Below, in pieces: positions 36,301 through 46,265 of a stretch of 64,000 bases of DNA; positions within the stretch are counted from its first letter, which is position 1; each line of letters opens with the position of its first letter. The notes under the pieces are model-generated. The model was not told where the DNA came from and did not search any database. It saw nothing but the letters and a program-made list of their open reading frames with translations. Source of the DNA: Chondrilla cf. caribensis (lineage: Eukaryota > Porifera > Demospongiae > Chondrillida > Chondrillidae). The stretch covers positions 1,290,111 to 1,354,110 of the forward strand of contig OZ026564.1 of the NCBI GenBank assembly GCA_964020155.1, read 5' to 3'. The translations under genes and the position numbers were made by a program.

Positions 36301-39300
36301 ATGTAGCAGCCACTTCCAACGATGTCACGATAACAATGAACAAAATTCAATAATCAGCAATTCACTCCACTACTTAGTCTACACTCTACCACGAGGCTAC
36401 ACGTGTGTGTTGTATGCGCATGCGTGTATGCGGTGTATGTTAGCACGTGACATACAGCGCGAGATACAAAAATCACCCATGCATAACTAAATACAAGCAC
36501 ACATAATACATTAACATATACGGTTAATGTGTACGCCACATTACTCCCCCCCCAGTGAGCGGCCAGTGAACGATGATGATCAGATGGTGTAGCGCTCTGG
36601 GAAATGTACTCGTCGTCCAGAGCGGGTGGTGCGTACTGGCACTTGTGGAGTTGGCGACTGGGTAGGAGCTGTAGATGATGCAGGCGTAGCAGTAGATGGA
36701 GACATAGCTGGCAATGACGGACTGTCGAGATGTGCGGGTTTCAGCCGATCAAGGGAGATGGTTTGTCGGTGACCATTGACCAAGACAGTGTAAAACTTGT
36801 CGGCGCGCGCGATGACCTCAAATGGTCCGTCATAGGGTGGCTGGAGCGACTTGCGAACTGCATCATGGCGAATAAAGACGTGCGTGCTAGTAGCTAAATC
36901 CTTACTGATATGTGGAGTACGAGATGTGTGATGTGATGCGGGGATAGGGCGAAGCTGTTGCATGGTGGAGCGTAGGCGAGATACATAAGTGTGTGGATCC
37001 TGTACCGGTTGTGCACTAACAGTAGAATCGAAAAACTCCCCCGGGAGGCGCAAAGTGGTGCCGTACACCAACTCAGAAGTGGTGCAGTGGATGTCTTCCT
37101 TAAAACACGAACGAATGCCAAGGAGGACAAGAGGCAGGGCATCAAGCCACTGTGTCTGTGGCACAGCACTCAGGGCGGCTTTGAGCTGTCGGTGTAGTCG
37201 CTCAACGAGACCATTAGCAGCAGGATGATATGCTGTCGTTCGGATGCGATTGGAACCGAGCAGGCGCATGAGCTGAGTCCAGAGGTTTGACTCGAATTGC
37301 GCACCGCGATCAGTAGTGATAGTAGAGGGTACTCCGAAACGTGCGATCCAACCGGAGATGAAAGCGCTAGCGACTGTAGATGCTGTAATATCGGGGAGTG
37401 GAAAAGCTTCAGGCCAACGAGTAAAACGATCCACACATGTGAGAAGATATGAAAATCCCTTACATGGAGGTAGAGGTCCCACGAGATCAAGGTGAACATG
37501 ATCGAAGCGTGCGTCTGGTGTTGCGAAAGTAGCGAGAGGCGTTACGGTATGCTGATGCACTATCGTGCGCTGACACTGTAGACACGAGCGAGCCCATTTG
37601 CGTACATCGGCGTTAATTCCTGGCCACACATAGCGAGCAGTAACGAGGCGTTGCGTGGCGCGAACTCCGGGATGAGCAAGGGAATGTAAAGTGTCGAAAA
37701 CAACACGTCGGAATGGCTCTGGCACGTACGGGCGCGGTGTGCCTGTGCTCATGTCGCACAGTAAGGTGCCATCAGTGGTTGGAAGAGGCACAGGACGCAG
37801 GTCAAGCGACAACTTGGATGGCTGAGACAGTGTCGGGTCATCTTGTTGTGCACAAGCCATGGCAGCATAATCGATGGATGGAGTTGAGCTCAATGGTGCA
37901 CACAGAGCATCTACTTCTACTCGGGACAGGGCATCGGCAGCAGCGTTGGAAGATCCCTTAAGGAAACGGATATCAGATGTGAACTGGCTGATGAAATCTA
38001 GATGACGGATCTGACGAGGTGAATGATGCTTGGACTGTGACGCGAGCGCAAACGTGAGTGGTTTGTGGTCCGTAACGATGAAAAATTGCCTTCCCTCGAT
38101 GGAGTGCCGGAAGTGCTTGATCGCCAGGTAGACCGCCAGTAGTTCACGATCGAACGTACTGTACCTGGTTTCAGCAGGTGACAGCTTCCGGGAGAAGTAA
38201 GCTAACGGGGACCAGACGGAGTTGATTTGCTGCTGCAGTACAGCACCGACGGCGATGTCTGATGCATCAGTGATGATGCAGGTGGGCGCGTCCGATTGCG
38301 GGTGTACTAGAAGAGTGGCATTTGAGAGGGCTTCCTTGACCTGAGTAAAGGCTGCTTCAGCGTCAGGGGTCCAGACAAGGCACCGGTCACTCTTGGAGGA
38401 TCCAGTCAGCATGTTGTGGAGAGGTTGTAGAATACGCGCACATCCCGGGATAAAACGATGGTAGAAGTTGACCAAGCCGAGAAACTGGCGTAACTTCCTT
38501 TGAGATGTCGGTCGTGGGAAATGGCGTACAGCGTCAACCTTCTCCTCCAGAGGCTGGATACCGTGCTGGTCCACCTGGTGTCCGAGAAACTCTAGCGATT
38601 CTACACCCAGCACACACTTGTTGGGGTTGATTACGATACCATTTGCAGCTAGACGGCGACAGACCTCACGTAAATGTTCCAGGTGTTCTTCCTCTGTAGC
38701 ACTAGCAACTAGGATGTCGTCGATATAGTCATAGGCAAAGGGAAGTCCATGAAGCACCTGGTCCATAAAGCGTTGGAAGGTCTGCGCTGCGTTGCGTAGG
38801 CCGAAGGGCATGCTGGTGAACTCGTAGAGGCCGAATGGGGTGGTAATGGCAGTCTTGGGGATGTCTGACGGTTCCACCGGTATCTGATGATACGCGCGCA
38901 CTAGGTCAATCTTCGAGAAAACTGTAGCTCCGTGAAGCGAAGAGGCGAAATCCTGAACGTGTGGAATAGGATAACGATCTGGCTCTGTGATGCGGTTGAG
39001 TGCACGATAGTCACCACAAGGGCGCCAATCACCAGAGGACTTAGGAACCATGTGGAGCGGCGATGACCAGCAACTAGAAGATGGACGAATGATACCTAGA
39101 TCCAACATGTGGTCGAACTCTTGTTTGGCAACACGTAGACGATCTGAATGCAGGCGGCGAGGGCGTGCGGAAACAGGTGGTCCGGTGGTACGGATGTGGT
39201 GAGTAACAGCATGCTGGGTTGGTTGATCTGTGGCGCGTGGACGAAGAAGTTCCGGGAACTCGGCGAGCACAGCGGCGTATGGATCTTGCGAATCGAGGCA

Positions 39301-42300
39301 CGGCAGAGTCGGACCATCAGACACAGTACGTGTGGAGATGCCGAGAACTTGCAGGTGCGTGAGGTTGTCTGTTAATCGCGATTGCCGGACATCAACGGAT
39401 AAACCAAAGTGGTGAAGAAAATCAGCACCAAGAATGGCGTGTCGGACATCAGCGATAACGAAGATCCATCGAAAAGTGCGGCGTAGTCCCAGATCGAGTG
39501 TCAACGAGCGTGTCCCGTAAGTAGCGATGGAGGAGTGGTTGGCAGCCTGAAGAGAGTAGCCGGTGGGTTGACGTGAGCTTGGTGGTCCTGAAGGAGGTAG
39601 TACGCTTACCTCAGCTCCGGTGTCCACCAAAAACTTTTCACCGGACGTACGGTCTTTAATAAAAAATAGGCGACTACTACGGGTGGGGCCAGTGGCACTC
39701 GTCGCCGCTAGCGACTGGCCTGGTCGTTTCCCGAATGCTGGCATGGAGGTCGGCACTTCCGGGCGTTGGAACCAAAACGACGATGGTACCAGCATAAACC
39801 AGCTGGGCTAGAGGAGCGAGACTGTTGACGAGATGGAGGTCGCGATGGTGATCGAGATGGACGAGACTGGCGACGACTATCAGATGACTCCCGGGAATGG
39901 CTGAGGGTGGCGTCAAGTGCAGCTACGAGGCGTGTGAGGGTGGTGGTGAGTTGACGCATCTCGCTGACATTAGGGTCAGTAACGGGCGCAACGGTTGGTA
40001 CATGCGACACTTCTAGGATCCTATCTGCCATCTCAGCCAGTTGTTGTAAGGAGAGATCAGCAGACGAAGACGCGAGGACCATGCGGACTGATGGTGGCAG
40101 GCGTTGTAAGAACAGTTGCCTCACGAAGGCGCTGTCGGGCGCGGGGCCAGAGTCGCCCAACAGATGCTGCATGTGACGCAGCAACTGAGAAGGCTTTCGG
40201 TCTCCCAGTTCCTCGGCTGTCAGGAGTTGTTGGAGGCGGCGCTGCTCAGATGCTTCCGTCCGTTGGATAAGGGCTTCTTTAAGCCGGTCGTATGGGCGAT
40301 CCGCTGGAGGGTGTAAAATTACATCCCTAACTTCCGTGATGACGTCTGGGGCGAGTGCAGCTACCACGTGGTCGAACCGTGTGCGCTGTTGTACCACCCC
40401 CTTGGTAGAAAACTGAGCCTCGACCTGTGCAAACCACACAGCAGGATCGGCAGGCCAGAAGGGAGGGATCTTTAGGGCCACGGCGGAGACAACAGCTTGT
40501 TCCTGGGGGGGTTGTGGGACAGGCTGGTCCTGCTGTTGGTTCTCGGGCTGTGGGACTTGTTCTGCCATCCCTCGCTGATGAGGAGGTGCTAAACCGTAGA
40601 CCGATAACCTGGACGAAACAGACGCTAAAAAGGTAGAGGGCAATAGATGTCAGACGCTAGGCAGTAAAAAAGACAATAAACAATAACCGGCGCAGCCAAC
40701 AGGCGATAGAGGCAATAAACGATAGACGCGTAGTAAAGCTGAACGATAGCTGGTTGGTATCCTTGAACGTCAGGGGTCACCAATGTGGTGTGTGGTATTT
40801 TCCGAGAGATGTAGCAGCCACTTCCAACGATGTCACGATAACAATGAACAAAATTCAATAATCAGCAATTCACTCCACTACTTAGTCTACACTCTACCAC
40901 GAGGCTACACGTGTGTGTTGTATGCGCATGCGTGTATGCGGTGTATGTTAGCACGTGACATACAGCGCGAGATACAAAAATCACCCATGCATAACTAAAT
41001 ACAAGCACACATAATACATTAACATATACGGTTAATGTGTACGCCACAGACACACCTCTTGTCCTATGAGTTATGCAAGAAGGTACTTAGTATTTATTCT
41101 CCTATTCTCTCCCATACATTGAAAAAAATATTAAACACCTCCGAATGTAGCTAAGGTTATGGCCCATGTACTGATATAGGAATTGTTTCAGAATTTAGTT
41201 CACATCTCCTTCTAGGTGTGGCAAAATAGCAGGTTGACATGCCTCCTCTCTCATGAGTTATGCAATTATTATAAGATGCTTAGCATTTATTCTCCTATTC
41301 TCTCCCATACATTGAAAAAATAACCAGCACCTCCCAATGTATCTATGGTCACGGGACACGTACTGAGATTGTGACACATCCCCAGCTAGGTGTGGTAGAA
41401 ATTTTAGGTTGGCATGCCTCCCATGAGTTATGCAAGAAGGTGCTTAGCGATTGTTTCTCCTATTCTCTTCCATATATTGGAAGAATATTGAACACCTCTG
41501 AATGTCGCTAAGGTGACGAGCCATGTACTGAGATGGGAATTGTTTCAGAAATTTGTTCATGCCATCAGCTAGGTCTGGTAAAATATGAGGCTGACACACC
41601 CCCACTCCTTGTTATGCACAAAAGTGCTACAATTAATTTTTTATTCTCTATTTTCTCCCATACATTGAAACCTATCAAGCACCTTTGAATGTAGCTAAGG
41701 TTACGGGCCACGCACTGAGATGGGAATTGTTTCATATTCATAATATTAAGTAAATACATATATGCTGTTTCATATTGGATTCCATTTGTAGGAAGACAGC
41801 CACAGTACGAATGCGAGTGGAACATACAGTAAGCAATTGAAAGCTTTATTCCCACAATTGAATGCTCCATGCAATTGATAATATCATATCTCTAAAATGG
41901 GATACTTAGATTAACAGTGCCATGGAAACCAATTTTGCCTTGATGTCTGATGAATGGGAGATGAAGCACAGTGATTTAGATTTACAAGGACACCTTGGAA
42001 AGGGACAGTTTGGAGATGTGGTGCTTGCTTTTCTGAAAAATACTTCGTGTACAAGTAGAGTGAAAACCTACATTGACAGAATGGTGATGCAAGGCGGTTC
42101 CTTGTCTACATCAAAAACAGTAGCAGTGAAGTATTTAAAGGGTGAGAAAAGTTGTGTAAATTGTAACAGAAATAATTAATTTTATATGAGGCAATCATTT
42201 TTATAATAGGCACTAGGCTACATTATCTGAATCATTGATGTCTTTTTAAATATTAGTATAGAACACTGCAATAATAAATATATATTATACGATATATAGT

Positions 42301-44977
42301 GTAGTGTAGTGTGGTGTAGTGTAGTTTATTGGCCTTACTAGGTTTAATTAAATAAATGTCTGTAGATTGACTGACATGCATGTACTCAATGTCATATATG
42401 ATTACATGAGATAAATAGAATAAATTTCACTTAGCTGAACATTAACATACTAATCATCACAATAATTTTATAATTTAAATCAAATCATCAGATGGTCAAG
42501 GATCTCAAGAAAACATGAACTTATTTCTGAAAGAGATTGAACTGATGAAGAAAGTGTCTGCGACTGGCAACAACCACATAGTGCAGATTATTGGCTGTAT
42601 ACTGTCTGAGCCACCAATAGCCATGGTGATGGAATATGTCCCATTTGGTGATCTCCGTAGCAACCTAGTACAGTGGAAAGAGCAGGTATAATATACTTAT
42701 TGATAGGTTTATTATTGATCCTATATCAGATTATTAATAATAGTAGTTACACTACACTGATACTGCAGTAATGGAGCAATGTGAGTATGAAGGCTTGGTT
42801 TCTTGTGCATAAATTTATAGAACACGAGAAGAAAGTTTTATTCCAACCTGGTGACATCCATGTACTTGTAATAGCAATAATTTTTTATTATGAGTATACA
42901 GTAAAAAATCCTAGATATTAGATTTAAATACATAATATAGGTATATTAACAATTTCAAATTTGTAGATTGAGTTAGAATATTTCGCAATAAGCTACAAGA
43001 TGTCAAGTAATATGTATCATGATGCAGCTCAAAACTGGGAGAACATCAGAAGATAACTCCTGCTATGATGCCGATTATTCTTATTCAAGAGAATCCCTTG
43101 AAGAAACTGATCTTTGGTCTTTTGCTCATCAGATTACTACTGGAATGGTTAGTAACTGATAATGAAATGATAATGTTATAATTATATCTTGATACATTGC
43201 CACATAGTCTTGCTTCACATTATAATAACTATTGTATTGGATGTTACTTGCAATATACATTTATGACTGAATTTGTGTATTCTTTCAATTCCACTAGAGA
43301 TTTTTAGCATCACTAAATGTTATCCACAGAGACCTTGCCTGTCGAAATGTACTAGTTGGCAATGGCAAACTCTTAAAAATATCAGATTTTGGTCTTTCCA
43401 AGGAAATAGATGGACTGTATGCTTCATCCACCAACACCAGGCTGCCAATAAGATGGATGTCCCCAGAAGCTATAACTCATCGATTCTTTTCTGAAAAGTC
43501 CGATATGTAGGTTTTCCTCTCACAGTATATTACTTACATTATATAATATATATTATGTTCTACTGGTTCTATGATAAGTGAAATATGGAAACCTGCAATT
43601 GGCTCCAGTAAGACCATGTAGTGCCTTGTAATGGTTGGAATTTCAGGATCTGAGTGTCTTGAGGGGGCACCTACTGATGCAACCGATCCCAATTATGTTC
43701 CTGACGTCATAATTATAAGACATTGCATGATGATATGGTATATGCATCATGGAAAGCAATTTTCTGACATATTGTAATACTTGAAATAGAATCACGCCAA
43801 AATATGTCATTACATTAGCAAGAACTGATTCTAACAGCCAAAATTTCTCTATAGTTTTTGAATGGGATACCATTACTGTAACTAGATTGATATTTGATTC
43901 TTTCTTTTTCAGATGGTCTTATGGTGTATGCTTGTGGGAAATATGTACTTTGGGTAAGTGATAATCTTAATTAAAACACCTACTGGTATTCTGTATTGCC
44001 ACTGTCTGCCGTACAAAGATCAAGCATTGGAAATTACTAAGTAATATTGGAAGTATACAAATGATTGATTTTTATATATGTAGGGGAAGTTCCATACGGA
44101 TGCATTTCAAATCCTGAGGTAGCAAAAGCAATAGCAACATCAGTACTACTGGAAAGACCACGAACATGTAGTGATGAAATGTGAGTATAATTCCAGGTTA
44201 ATTACTGATCGAATGTCAATTATATCCACTAGAATAATATTGTAGGTAGTATGGCTAGTGTCAGCCCTTTGGAGAAAAATAATGTTGGTGGAAAGTAAAT
44301 TCCTGGTGCACTCATTATAATAATGTATCCTTCAGAGCTTTGGATCATATTTTGTCCATTTTCTCCAGCTACGATTTGATGTTGTGGTGTTGGAAAATGG
44401 AATCAAGTGAACGTCCAACATTTGCTGAAGTCAAAGAGTACTTAGAGGGTCTCTTTGAAGAGAACATGTCAAATGCTTACTACTTAGCATTGCCAATGGC
44501 TCCTCTTCCAGAAGGTCAGTTCAAGATTTTGTTTATGGGACATGATCAAATAAGCACAATGAAGGATGCATGTCTTCTATGGTTGACATATTATATTGTA
44601 TGGACATTATCCACCAAATCTTTTATTACTGATACTGTAATTGAATGCAAAGTTTGAGTGTTTGAAAATGTATCTCATCGATTATGACTGACTTGTACTA
44701 TTTCAATAAAGAATTATATAAGGAGCAATAAGTATCGTAATAGTGTATTAATGGAGCTTTAAATTCTTCTTGTGATGTAGATGTGAGACAACAATTTTCT
44801 ATTACTGTGTAAAAATACTGTTAATGTGTAATTTGTCATTGATTTCACTTCAATACAAATTCAGGTAACCCTACAGCTACAACTACACTTGAGGACACTA
44901 TTGGATCTGAGATGACAGGAGATGAGGATCAAGATACACTTGGCTTGGAACTGATCTTCTCTGAAGCTGATTACTGA
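21335..44977 (+). CDS. Receptor tyrosine kinase with IgGFc-binding-like and Calx-beta ectodomain (complete, 19 exons)
   Basis: Exons: 21335-21395, 22085-23422, 24174-24320, 26354-26557, 28259-29623, 29910-30047, 30268-30468, 31173-31316, 33212-33442, 33805-33943, 41792-41828, 41910-42141, 42492-42685, 43028-43147, 43298-43506, 43913-43953, 44084-44180, 44369-44514, 44865-44977. The sum is 5,157 nt, one frame, 1,718 aa. Domain order: signal peptide (~1-20), IgGFc-binding-like 1 (~21-466), Cys-rich Calx-beta (~467-583), IgGFc-binding-like 2 (~584-1038), Cys-rich Calx-beta (~1039-1151), Calx-beta (~1152-1276), one membrane helix (~1287-1312) and tyrosine kinase (~1360-1660) with a short tail. 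It should be a type I plasma-membrane receptor signalling by tyrosine phosphorylation. The ligand is unknown. Exons 2-9 are all phase 1-1. A paralogue starts at 52909. I know no family with this exact architecture. Confidence 0.88.
22085..23422 (+). CDS. Receptor A exon 2: IgGFc-binding-like domain 1
   Basis: A single 1,338 bp exon for the whole domain. Hallmarks of the FCGBP N-terminal domain family are a [20 protein letters not shown] segment, a following Cys pair, [16 protein letters not shown], and a closing [11 protein letters not shown] ... FDSIAG stretch. There are many N-glycosylation sequons (for example NMT, NRS, NAT, NVS, NQT). An odd residue is Cys in TTCYCSVEC where the other three copies have Arg, giving an extra, potentially unpaired cysteine. 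Confidence 0.85.
24174..26557 (+). CDS. Receptor A exons 3-4: Cys-rich Calx-beta-like repeat 1
   Basis: Exons 24174-24320 and 26354-26557. They read AEIFCLKYQ ... [17 protein letters not shown], then [20 protein letters not shown] ... QQLVCESPG. The strand pattern and spacing follow Calx-beta repeats, but with a set of cysteines conserved in all four equivalent repeats (FC, RSC, CC, VCE, LVCE). The exon 3 end differs from copy B by several codons ([15 protein letters not shown] against CIGYTIVDVSTQ) but stays in frame. Confidence 0.75.
25167..26326. mobile_element. ~1.16 kb TIR element with internal 200 bp inverted arms
   Basis: In receptor A intron 3 and absent from the equivalent intron of receptor B. 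The outer ends are imperfect inverted repeats over ~35 bp (sharing tgatga, gtca, acatcaaaga and accg). Inside lie two 200 bp near-perfect inverted arms (25250-25449 and 25713-25912) beginning aagcgcccag. No transposase frame was seen. The exact ends are approximate. Confidence 0.75.
27018..27355. repeat. 169 bp tandem duplication
   Basis: Two adjacent copies of a 169 bp unit (27018-27186 and 27187-27355), differing at a couple of bases near their ends, in receptor A intron 4. Absent from receptor B. Confidence 0.93.
27390..27990 (-). mobile_element. 3' fragment of a LINE (CR1/L2-like), minus strand
   Basis: On the minus strand a short frame reads like the end of a non-LTR reverse transcriptase ([19 protein letters not shown], followed by a stop). 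It is followed by ~300 bp of 3' UTR and an (AATG)n tail at 27394-27417. The tail and the C-terminal motif are typical of CR1/L2 elements. Severely 5'-truncated. Confidence 0.55.
28259..29623 (+). CDS. Receptor A exon 5: IgGFc-binding-like domain 2
   Basis: A 1,365 bp phase 1-1 exon with the same landmarks as domain 1 ([36 protein letters not shown]). Outside a central ~210 bp block the two domains of this protein are quite different, but that block is nearly identical at DNA level. It carries a two-codon insertion relative to receptor B (Cys-Thr in AGTCTATSD), which adds a cysteine. Confidence 0.85.
29910..33442 (+). CDS. Receptor A exons 6-9: Cys-rich Calx-beta 2 and a Calx-beta repeat
   Basis: Exons 29910-30047 and 30268-30468 repeat the Cys-rich pattern of exons 3-4 ([41 protein letters not shown]). 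Exons 31173-31316 and 33212-33442 form a cysteine-free Calx-beta: [13 protein letters not shown], then [10 protein letters not shown] ... [20 protein letters not shown] ... VEITIEDQ, which is the family's usual ending. All are phase 1-1. Receptor B has one more Calx-beta (62720-63366) at this point. Confidence 0.8.
31317..33211. other. Receptor A intron 8, no recognised feature
   Basis: 1.9 kb of AT-rich intron. Short ATT/AAT runs occur near 32740-32830. I see no gene, terminal repeat or RNA structure that I can support. Confidence 0.5.
33805..33943 (+). CDS. Receptor A exon 10: transmembrane segment
   Basis: Encodes a short acidic stalk ([10 protein letters not shown]), then a ~26-residue hydrophobic helix ([20 protein letters not shown] and LTCLLLLCV), then a basic stop-transfer stretch RKRRGPFR. 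This fixes the topology: everything upstream is extracellular and the kinase is cytosolic. It starts in phase 1 and ends in phase 2, breaking the phase 1-1 pattern of the ectodomain. Confidence 0.92.
33944..36275. other. Receptor A intron 10, left part
   Basis: AT-rich intron with no supported exon. Its right end (about 36190-36275) is part of an inverted ~190 bp satellite unit into which the LTR retrotransposon inserted. Confidence 0.5.
36276..36540 (-). repeat. 3' LTR of the retrotransposon
   Basis: 265 bp, TG...CA ends with 5 bp inverted termini. Preceded on its own strand by the G-rich polypurine tract. A 71-codon plus-strand frame here is present identically in the other LTR and is not a gene. 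Confidence 0.96.
36580..39795 (-). CDS. pol: Retrotransposon Pol polyprotein (protease, RT, RNase H, integrase)
   Basis: An open 1,071-codon frame. Protease active site [10 protein letters not shown] (Asp58). Reverse transcriptase with YIDD at residues 357-360 and the upstream [12 protein letters not shown] motif. RNase H begins near [12 protein letters not shown] (~509-520). The integrase zinc-binding HHCC motif lies at about 704/708/738/741, and its core has Asp770, Asp829 and Glu865 in the expected DDE spacing. All key residues are intact, so the enzymes could be functional. The first Met is inside the gag overlap, so Pol is probably made by -1 frameshifting from gag rather than by separate initiation. 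This belongs to the mobile element, not the host receptor. Confidence 0.95.
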   Translation of the reverse strand: MLVPSSFWFQRPEVPTSMPAFGKRPGQSLAATSATGPTRSSRLFFIKDRTSGEKFLVDTGAEVSVLPPSGPPSSRQPTGYSLQAANHSSIATYGTRSLTLDLGLRRTFRWIFVIADVRHAILGADFLHHFGLSVDVRQSRLTDNLTHLQVLGISTRTVSDGPTLPCLDSQDPYAAVLAEFPELLRPRATDQPTQHAVTHHIRTTGPPVSARPRRLHSDRLRVAKQEFDHMLDLGIIRPSSSCWSSPLHMVPKSSGDWRPCGDYRALNRITEPDRYPIPHVQDFASSLHGATVFSKIDLVRAYHQIPVEPSDIPKTAITTPFGLYEFTSMPFGLRNAAQTFQRFMDQVLHGLPFAYDYIDDILVASATEEEHLEHLREVCRRLAANGIVINPNKCVLGVESLEFLGHQVDQHGIQPLEEKVDAVRHFPRPTSQRKLRQFLGLVNFYHRFIPGCARILQPLHNMLTGSSKSDRCLVWTPDAEAAFTQVKEALSNATLLVHPQSDAPTCIITDASDIAVGAVLQQQINSVWSPLAYFSRKLSPAETRYSTFDRELLAVYLAIKHFRHSIEGRQFFIVTDHKPLTFALASQSKHHSPRQIRHLDFISQFTSDIRFLKGSSNAAADALSRVEVDALCAPLSSTPSIDYAAMACAQQDDPTLSQPSKLSLDLRPVPLPTTDGTLLCDMSTGTPRPYVPEPFRRVVFDTLHSLAHPGVRATQRLVTARYVWPGINADVRKWARSCLQCQRTIVHQHTVTPLATFATPDARFDHVHLDLVGPLPPCKGFSYLLTCVDRFTRWPEAFPLPDITASTVASAFISGWIARFGVPSTITTDRGAQFESNLWTQLMRLLGSNRIRTTAYHPAANGLVERLHRQLKAALSAVPQTQWLDALPLVLLGIRSCFKEDIHCTTSELVYGTTLRLPGEFFDSTVSAQPVQDPHTYVSRLRSTMQQLRPIPASHHTSRTPHISKDLATSTHVFIRHDAVRKSLQPPYDGPFEVIARADKFYTVLVNGHRQTISLDRLKPAHLDSPSLPAMSPSTATPASSTAPTQSPTPQVPVRTTRSGRRVHFPERYTI
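39708..40643 (-). CDS. gag: Retrotransposon Gag
   Basis: A 311-codon frame. A Pro/Gln-rich N-terminus is followed by a retrotransposon Gag-like core ([52 protein letters not shown]). Then come an Arg/Ser-rich basic stretch and a C-terminal Cys/His cluster, [18 protein letters not shown], a knuckle-like motif seen in related Gypsy elements. Gag forms the particle that packages the element RNA. The end overlaps pol by 88 bp in the -1 frame. The start could be a later Met (for example at MAEQVPQ). Confidence 0.9.
   Translation of the reverse strand: MPSTFLASVSSRLSVYGLAPPHQRGMAEQVPQPENQQQDQPVPQPPQEQAVVSAVALKIPPFWPADPAVWFAQVEAQFSTKGVVQQRTRFDHVVAALAPDVITEVRDVILHPPADRPYDRLKEALIQRTEASEQRRLQQLLTAEELGDRKPSQLLRHMQHLLGDSGPAPDSAFVRQLFLQRLPPSVRMVLASSSADLSLQQLAEMADRILEVSHVPTVAPVTDPNVSEMRQLTTTLTRLVAALDATLSHSRESSDSRRQSRPSRSPSRPPSRQQSRSSSPAGLCWYHRRFGSNARKCRPPCQHSGNDQASR
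40784..41048 (-). repeat. 5' LTR of the retrotransposon
   Basis: Identical by eye to 36276-36540. Followed on the minus strand by the primer-binding-like site after one spacer base. Confidence 0.96.
41049..41740. repeat. Inverted ~170-190 bp satellite array in receptor A intron 10
   Basis: Three to four units, each with tcatgagttatgcaagaagg, ctcctattctctcccataca and cacctccgaatgtagctaagg, the reverse complement of the 14640-15390 family. The array continues left of the retrotransposon (36190-36275), so the element split one unit. Confidence 0.85.
41792..44977 (+). CDS. Receptor A exons 11-19: juxtamembrane, tyrosine kinase and tail
   Basis: The kinase has a glycine loop [12 protein letters not shown], the ATP-binding Lys in VAVKYLK, the helix C Glu in [11 protein letters not shown], hinge [10 protein letters not shown], catalytic loop HRDLACRN (the Tyr-kinase form), DFG, RWMSPEA, and the C-lobe Arg in SSERPTF. 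All are in place, so it should be active. A kinase insert (exon 14: [20 protein letters not shown]) holds three tyrosines in a row of acidic sites. The activation-loop Tyr is in [14 protein letters not shown]. The tail is acidic and ends SEADY. Exon 12 is taken to start at ATTAAC (41910), because the next AG would break the frame. Confidence 0.92.
44705..44710 (+). promoter_or_regulatory. Possible intronic poly(A) signal in receptor A intron 18
   Basis: AATAAA lies within the last intron. Reading through the exon 18 donor gives 47 further codons to a TGA at 44655-44657, upstream of this signal. This could produce an alternative C-terminus. The sequence alone does not show whether it is used. 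Confidence 0.4.
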
Positions 44978-45239
44978 TTCAGTCAATAGACATGGTCAAT
45001 ATATTAATCTGCAAGGATCATTAGTTACTGCATCACGGCTACATATACAATATCAGAGGTGCCACTATTCCGACGCCACTGACAGTTATTATATACTATA
45101 ATTAAGTGACTTCCACAAAAATGCTTCCAGTAATAATTATAGCAACCCACACACAGAATAATTTACTCATCAAAATTATCACTTATTTACTGTCAGTGTT
45201 TCAACATAACGCACACTATGATAACGAATTTTATTATAC

Positions 45240-46265
45240 TATCGACATCAAAATGCATCTTTTTTCTTATCAGAAGGACCGCACTAGGTCCAGGAGTGTG
45301 TCTGTGTATTCGTATTTGACCTATGATGCATCACGTGCACACAGGAGAGGCCGTGGTGACAAGACAAAAAAATGACATTTTTTTACTTGTCACCACAAGG
45401 CTTATAGCGCACTCAGGACAATCTCAATTCTTCCCAAATTGTGTTGGTGAGTTTTGCACGGACAATGGCTAGCCCTTGGTGACCAGCAAAGGAATGTCCA
45501 ATTGCCCAGGTGATCCCCACAAGGCATATTACACTTATATACATACAAAAGTATATACATTTTATTATATGTGGTATATGGGCACTGGGGAGAATTTTTG
45601 GTCGACATCAAAATGCATCATTTGTTATCAGAAGGTCCGTACTAAGTCCAGGAGTGTGTCTGTGCATTCGGATTTGAACTATGACGCATCATGTTCACAC
45701 AGGAGAGGCCTTGGTGACAAGCCAAAAAATGACATTTTTTTACTTGTCACCACGAGGCTTATAGTGCACTCAGGACAATCTCAATTCTTCCCAAATTGTG
45801 ATGGTGAGTTTAGCAGGGACAGTGGCTAGCCCTTGGTGACCAGCGAAGAATTGTCCAATTGCTCTGGTGATCACCACAAGGCATATTACACTTCTATACA
45901 TACAAAAGTACATACATTTTATTATATGTGGTATATGGGCACTGGGGAGAATTCTTGGTCGACATCAAAATGCATCTTTTTGTTATCAGAAGGTCCGTAC
46001 TAATTCCAGGAGTGTGTCTGTGCATTCGGATTTGACCTATGATACATCACGTGCACACAGGAGAGGCCGTGGTGACAAGCCAAAAAATGACATTTTTTTT
46101 ACTTGTCACCACGAGGCTTATAGCGCACTCAAGACAATCTCAATTCTTCCCAAATTGTGTTGGTGAGCAAGCCTTGTGGTGACAAGTAAAAAAATGTCAT
46201 TTTTTTGTCTTGTCACCACGGCCTCTCCTGTGTGCATGTGATACATCATAGGTCAAATACGAATA
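45240..46265. repeat. ~358 bp satellite array ending in an inverted unit
   Basis: Tandem units anchored by aaaatgcatc near 45251, 45609 and 45968. The right end (about 46165-46265) is the reverse complement of the left end (about 45305-45405), so the array is bounded by ~100 bp inverted repeats. Same family as 15390-16300 and 48080-49000. Confidence 0.85.

Larger units (their letters stand above)
36276..41048 (-). mobile_element. Full-length Ty3/Gypsy-type LTR retrotransposon
   Basis: A 4,773 bp element, antisense within receptor A intron 10. LTRs at 36276-36540 and 40784-41048 (265 bp, TGTGG...CCACA) look identical, implying recent insertion. A 4 bp GACA target duplication flanks it. A primer-binding-like site, TGGTGACCCCTGACGTTC, lies at 40782-40765 (minus strand), one base inside the 5' LTR. 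A G-rich polypurine tract lies at 36541-36554. Both main frames are open: gag (39708-40643) and pol (36580-39795), offset by -1 and overlapping 88 bp. No env-like frame. Domain order protease-RT-RNase H-integrase assigns it to Ty3/Gypsy (Metaviridae). Confidence 0.96.

Noticed and set aside
36275..36490. 71-codon frame, identical at 40783-40998
   Set aside because: It lies in the two LTRs; identity reflects LTR duplication, not a conserved gene.
39096..39415. Several short frames on both strands
   Set aside because: Out-of-frame shadows of the retrotransposon pol region.
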